DNA of 64,000 bases from contig FMBT01000295.1 of the NCBI GenBank assembly GCA_900095095.1, positions 248,001-312,000 on the forward strand, written 5' to 3'. Of the stretch, positions 20,602 to 30,800 are shown piece by piece. The stretch is from Fragilariopsis cylindrus CCMP1102. Lineage: Eukaryota > Bacillariophyta > Bacillariophyceae > Bacillariales > Bacillariaceae. A model generated the notes under the pieces. That model was not told the DNA's origin, searched no databases, and saw only the letters and a program-made list of their open reading frames with translations. Both the position numbers and the translations under genes were made by a program. Each line of letters starts with the position of its first letter. Position 1 is the stretch's first letter.

Positions 20602-23600
20602 ATGTTGCCTTCATCATTCTCCCGAAAACTGCGCTTAATTATTCGAGAGGAAGAGAAACACGATAATCTCTTTGCGCGTCTATCACTGACAACTGTTTCA
20701 AACTTACACCTACTTGCAAGGAGGAGAAGCAGCAGCAGCAATTGTGACTCGGTGTTGTCAAAGAAGAGTAACTCTAATGACGAAAGACATAAAGAGCAAT
20801 GTGAGAGAAACCCGAACGAATCCTCCGAAGATTCCTGGATGATTCCCGACGAAGAGGAAAATAATAAATTCATAAGTTTTCTACCACTATCTATTGTCCT
20901 TGGAGAGAATGTTACAATTTATGCATCCTACAATGGAGGATCATGTGAACAAGGTATGTACTTTCTATTGCCAATACCATTATTTCATATTGCGATGGTT
21001 TTGTTTTGTTTTGTTGTTTAAAAATATGTTTAATATAGTCAGTGAGAGATCCAGTATTGTTTTGTCACTACCACCGAATTGTAAATATGTGGAATAAACC
21101 ACTGTTGCCTTCCTTCTGAGACTAAAAATAACTTCAAACAAACTACCGTATAATGACATCGTAATGCGTTATTGATATGAATTCTGTTCTAACCGTCACA
21201 TTGTCTTGTTTTGTTCTGTTTTTTTTTAATGTCGTCTCGCATAATAGATGATGTAATTGAACTCCCACGGTCTATGGTTGTAGGCCTGGAAGGAATACCA
21301 CACAATCTTCCAGAATTTGTTTCGGTGCATGCACTATCATATGTGAAACATGGTACGCGAGTGCTCGTGGAACCAGCTACGGTCGAAGATTGGGAACTAT
21401 TAGAGATTTACAGTGATTTCGTGGAACGAGGCAGATTACTAAGCCAAGTCAGTGTAATCTACCAGAACCAAAACTTAACTCTAAGAATTAAGGTAGGCGA
21501 TGGGATCGATCGGGTTCAAGTTCAAGTAACGGAAGTTACAGGTTCTTCATTGGTTACTAATTGTGCTAAGGAAGACAGTACAAGACCGCTGTCATGCGTA
21601 TTACTAATTCAAGATACAGAAGTGATCGTGTCACCTAAAGTACGACCCCAAAAAAAGGTAATACCATGGTCGTCTCCGCTTCGATTGATTCCTAGTGATG
21701 TAGATTGGGGTACGTCCTGTGCAGCGTTGTCGAGATTGACAAATGTGGAAGCCATATATGTTGAACCCGGTTGTATTTTCGTCCACTGCGATCAGTGGCC
21801 GTTTGAAATTCAATGGGCACAAATTAAGCTAGAAAATACAACATTGAACCTGATGAGGGTAGTCCGAGTTATGACATCTTCCAAGATACCCCCAAACGAT
21901 GCAGGTATGTGGATTAAAATCTGTCTGAAAACTTGTTCGTTTCTTTTTTATCTTATTCACAAAACATTCTTTCGATGACGAACATAAGGAGTCTGATTCT
22001 TCATGACGATTTTTATTTTCCAATTGATACTCCCGAGATTGAATTGTTGATTTAACAAATCAATTTATTGTATAATACGTTGAGCAACCATTTCTGACAT
22101 TTGCCTACTTCTTATCTTGCCTTGACGTTCTCATTATTCTATCACTATAGGTATGTAATATATTTGACGGAATGTGTACCAAAATCAACCGACTCCTTTT
22201 TATTTCAATGAAGAAAGAAATTCCATGCTAATCCTGAATAAAATGTGACGATTATGTATTTTATAATCTACCTCCAATTGATTATGAGAATTAAAATAGA
22301 GATGTTGCACATATATAATGTTTATTTAACAAATCATTTTATTTCATAACACGCTGAGCAACCATTTCTGACATTTGCCTACTTCTTATCTTGCCTTGAC
22401 GTTCTCATTATTCTATCACTACAGGTATGTAATATATTTGATGGACTGTAATATGTACCAAAAACAACCAACTCCTTTTTATTTCGATGAAGAAAGAAAT
22501 TCCATGCTAATCCTGAATAAAATGTGACGATTATGTATTTTATAATCTACCTCCAATTGATTATGAGAATTAAAATAGAGATGTCGCACATATGAAGTAA
22601 TTTGAATCAATGGATAATTTATCTAACTTTTGTTTCTTTAACTCGTCGTTTGAATTTGCAGTGTTATTTATCGGTACTCGCTTGGACCTTTGCAGTTCTA
22701 TATTTCTTGATCGCATTTGCTTGAGACCTTTGGCTTCTGTTCGAGAAGAGTCATTAGAACGGATTGTTTTGAAGGAAATGCGTCTAAAAGGAGACAGAGC
22801 AAGTTTGCCTTCGTGGAATATTCCAGATATTGATTTGGCATATTCAAGTTGGGATAGAAGAAGCAGATCAAGTTGTGTCTTTCAGAGTGACCAAGTTGTG
22901 TTGCCAGTCGGGGCAGTCATTCCAATGCCAACCACGGTAGGTACTAGCGAAGAAATGCATTCCACGGATCAGTGGTCCCGCATTTCATTAGAGGGGACAG
23001 ACGATTTCGGTGGTGAAGGATGTTTTATTCAATTGAACGTGAAGGACATTCTATATCTATGGGAGAAACGCTTGCAACGATGCAGAGGATTATCCAACAT
23101 ATTATTAGTTCAACCTTCGGACTCAATCCTGATACCCCGTGAAATTGTTATGTCATCGAACTGGACGAAAGAAATCATAGATCGCATGAAATATCTTGGT
23201 TCTACTTTACTGGCAGTATCTGGAATGAGTGGTAGCGGCAAAACCCATAACGCCCTTCTCCTGAGTACACTTTTAAGCTTTTACTTTCACCGACCAATAC
23301 TTTATCTTGACTGTAAGAAACTTCAGAAAAAGAAACCTAAAATGAGTGGGATACTGGAAGAGATTGATTCTTTATTCGCTAGAGCTCAAAAGGCACGAAA
23401 TGTCATAATCGTGTTGGATGATCTCGATAAAATTTCTCCGAATCTATTGACTGATGACGAAAGCGACGCTTCTGCGAAGACGCACTCTGTGAACCCGATA
23501 GCAATCGACCAGTCCAAACTTATTGCTGACAGGCTATCTCAGTTGTTCGAAGCAGCAGAACGAGGGAGATATAATCAAGGGAATACTACCAACATATCAT

Positions 23601-24874
23601 TTATCGTAACTTGTCCAAGCGCAGACTCTATAAATCCTTCAATACTCAAATATTCTCGAGCTCCCCTAAACCACGCCAAAGTACCAGTTTTGTCATCAGA
23701 TGATCGAGTTGATCTCTTGATAGCAATGATTCGTCGATATCACACGATGAGTCGTATGGACTTTGACCGCTCTGACATTTCTCAGCGCACAGATGGATTT
23801 CTTCCACGCGATTTAGAAAAGATATCGCTGAGAGCTACACGTTCCCTCCAAACGAATTCATTGCGCGCATCGACTTGTATTCAAAAGTCTTTGGTTGCGG
23901 TGCTGGCCGAATTTACTCCTCTGGCTCAGTTATCTACTACGAAAGAAGAAGGATGCAATAACACATCATGGGCGGATGTTGGAGGTCTCTTTGACGTAAA
24001 AGAAAAGCTAGAATCAACAGTTCGTCACCCGGTACTATATCGACGTATTTATGAAAAGGCACAAATAAAACTTCCCAGAGGCATTCTTCTCTACGGTCCT
24101 TCTGGTTGTGGTAAATCTTATCTCATTCCTGCGCTTGCTCGAGAATGCAACTATCCAATAGTAACTTGCAAAGGACCAGAGATACTTGACAAGTATATTG
24201 GTGCTTCCGAGGCTAATGTTCGAGAGTTATTTGAAAGGGCGTCACAGATGGCCCCGTCCATTCTTTTTCTGGACGAGTTGGAGGCTTTAGCACCACGCCG
24301 TGGCTCTGATTCTACTGGTGTTACCGATCGAGTTGTGAACCAACTGCTTACCTTTTTGGATGGTGTAGAAGATGTATCCTCTGGGACCGTTTTTATTATC
24401 GGAGCTACTTCTCGTCCTGACAAAGTTGACCCAGCCATCATACGCCCTGGCCGACTTGAGCAACATCTATATGTAGGACCCCCAGAAAGTACCAACGAGT
24501 GGTCCGACCTTCTATTGAGGATTGCGAAGAACTGGAATCTGAAAACAGATTCCCTACTTGCTTTATCCAATGGAGAAGCAATTGCAAGGATCGTAAACGA
24601 TATACCACGACTATGCGCTGCTGATGTCCGTGCAGCATTTGATACTGCGCATTTGAATGCTGTCCATCGTACATTAGCCGGAGATATACCTGTTAATGAT
24701 ATCGAAAAGATTGAAATTGGAATTGAAGACCTTCAATTCGGTTTCAGAAAGACCAGGCCAAGTTTAAGTGAAAGCGAAGCAAGACTTTTACATCCTATCT
24801 ACAAATCTTTCAGAGGACACGGCCCCGAAGGTGCCAAAACCGACATTCGTCCTTTGAAAACAAGTTTACGATAA
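20602..24874 (+). CDS. PEX1: Peroxisome biogenesis factor 1 (PEX1), AAA+ ATPase
   Basis: Exons are 20602-20953, 21248-21904 and 22662-24874; all junctions keep frame and give about 1,073 residues. Exons 1-2 encode the PEX1 N-terminal double-psi/beta-barrel region, including LPRSMVVGL. The D1 AAA module has Walker A GMSGSGKT near residue 523 and an Asp-rich Walker B, IVLDDLD, near 584. D2 has Walker A GPSGCGKS near 814 and Walker B ILFLDELEAL near 870. It then has APRRG, TGVTDRVVNQLL and IRPGRLEQ, a run diagnostic of PEX1. PEX1 with PEX6 extracts the ubiquitinated PTS1 receptor PEX5 from peroxisomes. D1 lacks a normal second catalytic acid (DD instead of DE), as is common in PEX1. I chose the first ATG in frame. 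Intron 2 (757 bp) contains a tandem duplication. Confidence 0.92.
22051..22594. repeat. Tandem duplication (about 274-bp period) inside PEX1 intron 2
   Basis: Copy 1 starts at TTTAACAAATCA (22051) and copy 2 at the same text (22325). Both run through GAGCAACCATTTCTGACATT, ATTCTATCACTA, GAAATTCCATGCTAATCC and GATTATGAGAATTAAAATAG, with only scattered differences. Each copy contains an abutting acceptor-donor string: CACTATAG|GTATGT at 22150/22151 and CACTACAG|GTATGT at 22424/22425. These resemble the real exon 2 donor (GATGCAG|GTATGT, 21904/21905). The duplication lies wholly within the intron. Confidence 0.9.
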
Positions 24875-26301
24875 CTCCACACTGTAATGCATGACTGGAT
24901 TTTATACGACAAGCGCGTAGCATATAATTTCAGCTGTTGTAGTCTGTGGTCGCATATTATATACTTAATTGTGATACAATCTAATTTTATTTTAATCAAT
25001 TTTAGAATAGCAAGATAACAGTCAATATTATGTCATACAATACACACTTGATAGATTGATTGTACATCAAACAATGACTTGAAATGCTTGTGTCGTCTCT
25101 CTTGTCGTTCGTGAAATGCTGTTTGTTGTTTGTGTCGCCGGAATAAATTGGAAATGAGCTGAAATAGACCTTATTACTCCATTTGGATCATCTCCACATG
25201 ATTACTAGTACATCACGAGTAATGTGCTGGTTACAAAACTAACCTGGTATTTTATAATATCCATCATTAGTAGACCACAGTGATAAATATCTAGATTGTG
25301 TAAGAAGGGGGGCTCATTTTCACCAGGAACAATGTATATACATTATAGTACAGGAACTAATGTAAAAACTACTGTACTAGAAGGGCAACAACAAAGTAAG
25401 ACCACTAAAGTAACATGCAGTGACAGCATCCTGACATCCTTGAAGAGGACAGGAAAGATGCTAATATTTTGTGTTAGTTAGTGAATATATGCTGTGTTTT
25501 GTTTTGATACTTTGCTTGCTGTATTATATACTAGCTGACACTAGCATGCTGTTGCATTTATTTGCTTTTTATACTATCAGCATTACTACTTCTAGTAAAT
25601 GAAAAATAGTCATCATACACACCACTACTGTTTTAGGTTGGAAAGAATATAACATACACCTAGTGGTACACATTACTCATTGATCTAACACATCATCTCC
25701 TTTTTATTCATAGTCGATGGTACTAGTACACATTTAAATTTGGCTTACAACGGCGAAGACGAGATTTATCCAAAATGCAGACCTTCAATCTGTACACGTG
25801 GTTCCAGTAAGAAATAATGAATTGAGTGAGGCCAGCAGCAGTCCTATTTAACCGTGCCTTTTATAAATAATAATTTTAATGCATTCTTGAATATTACATA
25901 TGCCCAGTCACATTACGGTGCTTAAGAAACCAGCTTCTTCCGTGCTTTAGATAATCTTCCTGAACATACTGTAGTAGCGCTGTCGTAAATTTGTTTTCAA
26001 GAAGAAAGCGTCTCATTGATTCGATTCTGCCAGCATTTCTAATGTTACCACGTACTGTTACTATGGCAGAAGTATGCTGACGATGATTATGTTCGCATTG
26101 CAAATTGTACCGTCGCGAATACATGGTATTCTCAATTTGTGAATTTTGCAGCGAAGAAAAGTCACAATTATCTACTCACAATTTACAATTTACAGATCGA
26201 AAAGAATAAAGACATATCTAGTTACCGCATCACATACTCAACAAGTACACTGTATAAAGTAGCCGATCGTAAATTGCATACCCCATAATATAAATCATAA
26301 C
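24875..26301. other. Gene-poor stretch between PEX1 and the TPR-like gene
   Basis: About 1.4 kb without a supported gene. A 61-codon frame at 25296-25481 (+) and a 76-codon ATG frame at 25894-26124 (-) are unrecognised. An open reading tail near 25735-25820 ends in RGSSKK and could be an orphan exon. TACTAGT/AGTAC-type words are frequent, as in the transposon at 1655-3335. No RNA gene is visible. Confidence 0.4.
25894..26124 (-). CDS. Hypothetical 76-residue protein
   Basis: An ATG frame of 76 codons, divergent from the gene at 26302 with 177 bp between the starts. The product is basic, has no signal peptide or membrane segment, and contains a helical-looking C-terminal half (ENKFTTALLQYVQEDYLKH). 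Its composition is less repetitive than chance frames in this window, which is the only reason to list it. I recognise no family. Confidence 0.2.
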   Translation of the reverse strand: MYSRRYNLQCEHNHRQHTSAIVTVRGNIRNAGRIESMRRFLLENKFTTALLQYVQEDYLKHGRSWFLKHRNVTGHM

Positions 26302-27021
26302 ATGAACGATATTATTGTGCTAAACAACAACGCAATCGCATACCTACAGCTTGGAAATGTGTCCGAGGCATGCAATATCATGACACAAGCTTCAAATGTA
26401 TTTCTCCATACACAAGATGCCCAAAGATCTAGCTCGAGACGAAGGCATCGAGATTGTACTATTTCTTGGACAAAAATCCAATGTTCTATTGAAGAAAATA
26501 TTTCCAATGGCGACAACAAGCACCACGGAGGAGAAAACCCTACGATATATCCCTACGCGCCCACACTTCACAAACCGTGTTGTCAAGTAGAATTCTGCAC
26601 CGAAAATATCTGTTGTCATCAATGTAAAGATGACTCTGATATATGTCCTAGTAATATCGCTCCTGTTCTTTGGTACAACCTTGCACTTTGTTGTCAGTTG
26701 CTTGGATCAGATCTTGGACATGATACAAAAGAGGGCAAGTTTTATTTCGACCAATCAACTCGTTTATATAAAAAGGTTTTCGGTAGTTGTTGTAAGGAAC
26801 ATCCCTCTCATGGTCTATCAACGATGAAAATGGCTATACTAAACAATCAAGCTGGGATATTCTTTGAAATGGGACGACAGGAAGCGTGTACAACTATAAT
26901 GAGAAGTCTATCAGATATTCTTGCGTCCATATCACAATCCTTTTTATGTCGGAAATGGAGTGTATTTTACCTCAATTTAATGCTATTAGATGCGTCACCG
27001 CGTCCTGCATCGGCGGCTTGA
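26302..27021 (+). CDS. Hypothetical TPR-like, cysteine-rich protein
   Basis: A 239-residue ATG frame. Residues 1-35 (NNNAIAYLQLGNVSEACNIM) and 120-165 (LWYNLALCCQLLGSD, then FYFDQSTRLYKKVF) follow a tetratricopeptide-like helix pattern. A third helix pair starts near 180 (MAILNNQAGIFFEMGRQEAC). This NN-x-A...Y...G pattern resembles a group of short TPR-type proteins that I associate with diatoms; the function of that group is unknown to me. A Cys cluster at about 93-116 (CCQVEF, CTENICCHQC, then DIC) could bind metal. The stop is 324 bp before the target-site duplication of the Copia element. Confidence 0.55.
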   Translation: MNDIIVLNNNAIAYLQLGNVSEACNIMTQASNVFLHTQDAQRSSSRRRHRDCTISWTKIQCSIEENISNGDNKHHGGENPTIYPYAPTLHKPCCQVEFCTENICCHQCKDDSDICPSNIAPVLWYNLALCCQLLGSDLGHDTKEGKFYFDQSTRLYKKVFGSCCKEHPSHGLSTMKMAILNNQAGIFFEMGRQEACTTIMRSLSDILASISQSFLCRKWSVFYLNLMLLDASPRPASAA

Positions 27022-27344
27022 TTGATTGATAACGCTATCGATCAGCAACCTCATTCATTTCAAACATCAGCAGCCTGTCATAAAAACACAGCAATCAAAA
27101 CACAAAATTTCTCTTGTTAGCGCACTGAACACAAGGCACAGCACACTAATTAGATTCTAAATAGAGATGAAACATTATCACCCTTCAAAACTTACAATAT
27201 GCCGATATCTTAGAACAATTTCTTTCTATAGAACTAGTTGCGACACATGGCAGTAGTATAATATATATAACCTGTTGCATTGTATAAAAACAAAATGGGT
27301 TCTAAGATGCACTATTATCCAGTGTATTGAATACAATTATCGTA

Positions 27345-27349
27345 TGAAC
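27345..27349. repeat. Target-site duplication TGAAC, left copy
   Basis: TGAAC lies directly before the 5' LTR, and the identical 5-mer lies directly after the 3' LTR at 33440-33444. Five bases is the usual Copia target duplication. Confidence 0.93.
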
Positions 27350-27381
27350 TGTTGGGGAATCACCTTGCGCACACATGTATG

Positions 27382-27399
27382 TGACGTCACATGACGTCA
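27382..27399. promoter_or_regulatory. Paired TGACGTCA (CRE-like) elements in the 5' LTR
   Basis: TGACGTCA occurs at 27382-27389 and again at 27392-27399, ten bases start to start, about one helical turn apart. The same pair is in the 3' LTR at 33084-33101. TGACGT/ACGTCA is the core of bZIP sites. In the diatom Phaeodactylum, CO2/cAMP-responsive elements have this core. Placement about 100 bp upstream of a TATA-like box fits an enhancer role, which is inference. Confidence 0.7.
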
Positions 27400-27489
27400 T
27401 GGATCCGTTACACAAGCGAGCGTAAGCGAGCACAAGCGAGGTGTGGCGAAGCAATATGAACATATAGTATATATACATGGATGTATGTC

Positions 27490-27497
27490 TATATAAG
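27490..27497 (+). promoter_or_regulatory. TATA-like box in the 5' LTR
   Basis: TATATAAG lies 140 bp into the LTR and 94 bp downstream of the CRE-like pair. It would place transcription start near 27520-27530. A TATATATA tract at about 27469 is an alternative. Confidence 0.45.
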
Positions 27498-27643
27498 GAA
27501 TAAGTGATATCGATGTGGAGTTGGCGAGTGAGCTCACTATTTGAATATCGGTATGTAAGATTGTCAATAGGATTGAGTAGTAGTAGTAGTAGATAAGTGA
27601 GTGTGTGTGGAGACTTGGTGTAGAAGAACCACACACTGTCCTC

Positions 27644-27752
27644 ACTCTTTTTAATTTGTTTAGGTTAGCAATACACATTCATAGACCTTTCAGCATTTAG
27701 TTAGTTTAATACTGCACGATTAGTTTGAAGAACAACACAAATTAAAAAGAGT
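27644..27752 (+). promoter_or_regulatory. Candidate self-primer segment and primer-binding site
   Basis: The LTR segment ACTCTTTTTAATTTGT (27644-27659) is the exact reverse complement of ACAAATTAAAAAGAGT (27737-27752). The latter starts on the last LTR base and covers the spot where a primer-binding site must lie. The site does not begin with TGG, so it does not match the CCA end of a tRNA. A stem-loop closed by GTGTGTGG/CCACACAC lies just upstream of the LTR segment. This could mean self-priming, as known for the fission-yeast element Tf1. Priming from an internal tRNA cut, as in Drosophila copia, is the alternative. Confidence 0.45.
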
Positions 27753-27805
27753 CGAGAGAGAAGAAGATAGGAAGTGGAAGAGTGACCATATACGCACAAG
27801 TCGTC

Positions 27806-30800
27806 ATGGGAACTGAACCACCAGCAGAGAAGAAGGAACCACCGACAACTGAACAGAGCGCTCAGTCGGATGATCGGAGTTCAAAGCCGAAAGGCTATAG
27901 AGGGAATCGTCGATATGGGAAGGCAAAGGCAAATAATAACAAAGATACAATTACAACCAAAGCAAAGTTTAAAGGAGCAATCACTGATTTGGAAGGTTAT
28001 TATTTTGATACAGGTCCAACCCAAGCACACGATTATAAGAAGACACACAGGAAGATATCAACTTACACAGGTACAAAGTACTCGGCAGAGGTAATGCAGT
28101 CACTCGAAGAGATGAAGCTTCACGATTGGACAACAGGCATGCCAAAGAAGCCTATACTGTCTGATTTTGATACAGAAACAGTAGACGAGGATGTGGATAC
28201 AAAGAAAAAGACAGTTAAGATCGTTAAAGCGACAACGATACCAGCTGAGTACCTTGATCGATACCTTCATAAGATAAAGACACATTGTAAGAGAGAAGAT
28301 AAGTTTGAGACTGACATGCAGTTATGTTATACAGTTATACATGGTCAATGCACCGATGACATGATCCATGAATTAAAGTGTCAAAAGAAATATGAAATGA
28401 TCAGGCTACTGTTTGATCCAATAGGATTGTTAGAATTGTTACAACGTATATCATATAACTACCAAGCACAAGATTTCCCATTGATGGCAATAGCCAAAGC
28501 ACAAGAAGCAATATATAGTGAAAAGCAATCACAATCTGAAAGCAATATTGATTATTTGCAAACATTCAAGAATAAAGCCATAGTATTAGAAGCAGTTGGT
28601 GGTAATATTGTCAATGTTGGAGTAAATCGATACATGGCGGAGACAATATATGATAAGGAATATGCTAAATGCACTAATGACGAGAAGGCAGAGTGCAATA
28701 TCAAGGGAAAGGAAGCAATGCTAGCAACAGTATTTATGATGAAGGCTGACAAAGGAAGGTATTCCAAATTGTTAACAGACTTGCATGATGATCATCTAAA
28801 GGGATATTCACCTTACCCACTTACATTGGCAGATGCTCAGAAGCTACTGTTGAATTATTCCGGTAACAATAAACAGAAAGGAAAGAAGAATGAAGAGAGC
28901 AACGATGTATCAGATCTAGCATTTGCACAAGATGGTGGCAGTGGAGGTTATACGTTTACAGGAAAATGCTTCATATGTGATAAAGAAGGACACAGAGCAT
29001 ACTACTGTCCAGATAAGGGCAAGAATGCTCGTAACAATACCAACGCAAAAGCTAATGAGAGTAAGACTGAGACAGCAGCTGTAACAACGGATAACGTTGT
29101 ACAAGAAGATCTTGGATGTACTACTCATCAAATATACGCTGATGATATGGAACTATCATTTTGCACACAAGGCGCTGTTGGTGTATTTGATTACGAGAAA
29201 GCATGCAATCAAGTGTTCAGCCAAATGGTTATGGCAAGTATAGAAATTAACCCTTGGTGGGTATTGTTAGATAACTGTTCGACAGTTAACATTTTTTCTA
29301 ATAGAAGAATGCTAACGAATATACGAAGAAGCAACATGTATGTTGATGTAAAGTGCAATGCAGGAAGCAGAAAGACAAATTGGATCGGTGATTTTCCAGG
29401 TCTTCCTGAACCAGTATGGCTGGATGAAGAGGGTAGATGTAATATTCTATCTATGAAGAGAGTGAAGAAGTATTATCGTATCATATACGATAGTGATAAT
29501 GGACAAGGATTTATTGTCACACACAGAGAGAAGGGGACAAGCAGGGCATTCTTTGAATCAAAGAAAGGATTGCATTATAGTGATTTCAGTACTCATCCAA
29601 AGAGTACACACGTATTTGCAACGACATCCGTAAAGAAACAGATGGCAAAGTTCTCAAGGAAAGATGTAAAGAGAGCTGAATTGGCTAGACGACTACACAA
29701 TAGTACAGGTCCTATGTCATTGAATGAATATATCTCAGCAGTAAGCACTGGACAGATTCATAATTGTCCTGTAACACCAACGGATATTAAGGTTGCAGAG
29801 ATTATATATGGTCCAAGTGAAATGTGCTTAAGAGGAAAGACAACAAGAAAAACAACGAAGAATGTACGGATGGAGCCTATTCAAATTCCTATTTCAATAT
29901 CAGAGAAGTATAAGAATGTAACATTAGCAGTGGATATTATGTTTGTAAGAGGATTTAGATTCCTTGTTTCAGTATCAGAACATATTGTGTTTGGTACTGT
30001 GAATTATCTACCGAATGCTAAGATTGTTACTATAGCAAGTTCGTTTGAAAGGATATGTAATCTATACAAGACTAGAGGATTTCGAGTTACGATTGCCATG
30101 ATGGATGGACAATTCGAGCCATTACAGGGAAGGATGCCAAAAGGAGTTTTGTTACAAGTAATATCAGCTGATGTACATGTTGGTTTAATCGAAAGATATA
30201 TTAGGACGACTAAAGAAAGAACAAGGTGTGTTATATGTGTACTACCGTACAAGCATTACCCATTCGTGATGGTACAAGAGATAGTTGCAGGAGCTGTATT
30301 TTGGTTAAATGTATTTCCACCAAAGAGTGGTGTGTCAAAGACTTTTGGACCAAGAGCAATCATTTTAGGAACACATATAGATTATAAGCGTCACTGTATG
30401 ATGGAATGCGGACAGTATGTTGAGACACACGAAACAACCAATAACAGTATGAATGAAAGGACATGTCCTGCAATATTCCTACGGACTAATGGTAATGAAC
30501 AAGGTGGTGCTTTCTTTATGAGCTTACGAACAGGAAAAAGATTAAACAGGCAACATTGGACACAACTTCCAATGCCAGATACTGTAGTTGCTACAGTACA
30601 TACCCTTGCGAATACGAGAATAGTTGGACTACCATTCGAAAATAGAAGACGACAGTTGATTGAAGACACTGTTGCAGATGAGAATCATGACAGTGCAGGA
30701 GTGATTGAGAATAATAATAGTAATGATAATACCGGTACAGTTGAAAACGAAACCGACGACGAATCTGATACTGAAGATGATGATGACAGTGGTGATAGTG

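Larger units (their letters stand above)
27350..27737 (+). repeat. 5' LTR of the Copia element (388 bp)
   Basis: The repeat has TG/CA ends and appears identical to the 3' LTR at 33052-33439. It contains two TGACGTCA palindromes, three AAGCGAG direct repeats at about 27413-27440, a TATA-like TATATAAG at 27490, and a stem GTGTGTGG/CCACACAC (27603-27610 with 27629-27636). It also contains a 16-nt segment (27644-27659) complementary to the sequence at the primer-binding position. Confidence 0.95.

Noticed and set aside
27302-27678. Minus-strand frames of 93-110 codons inside the LTRs (also at 32995-33380)
   Set aside because: They lie within the LTR and its border, repeat in both copies for that reason alone, and have no protein-family features.
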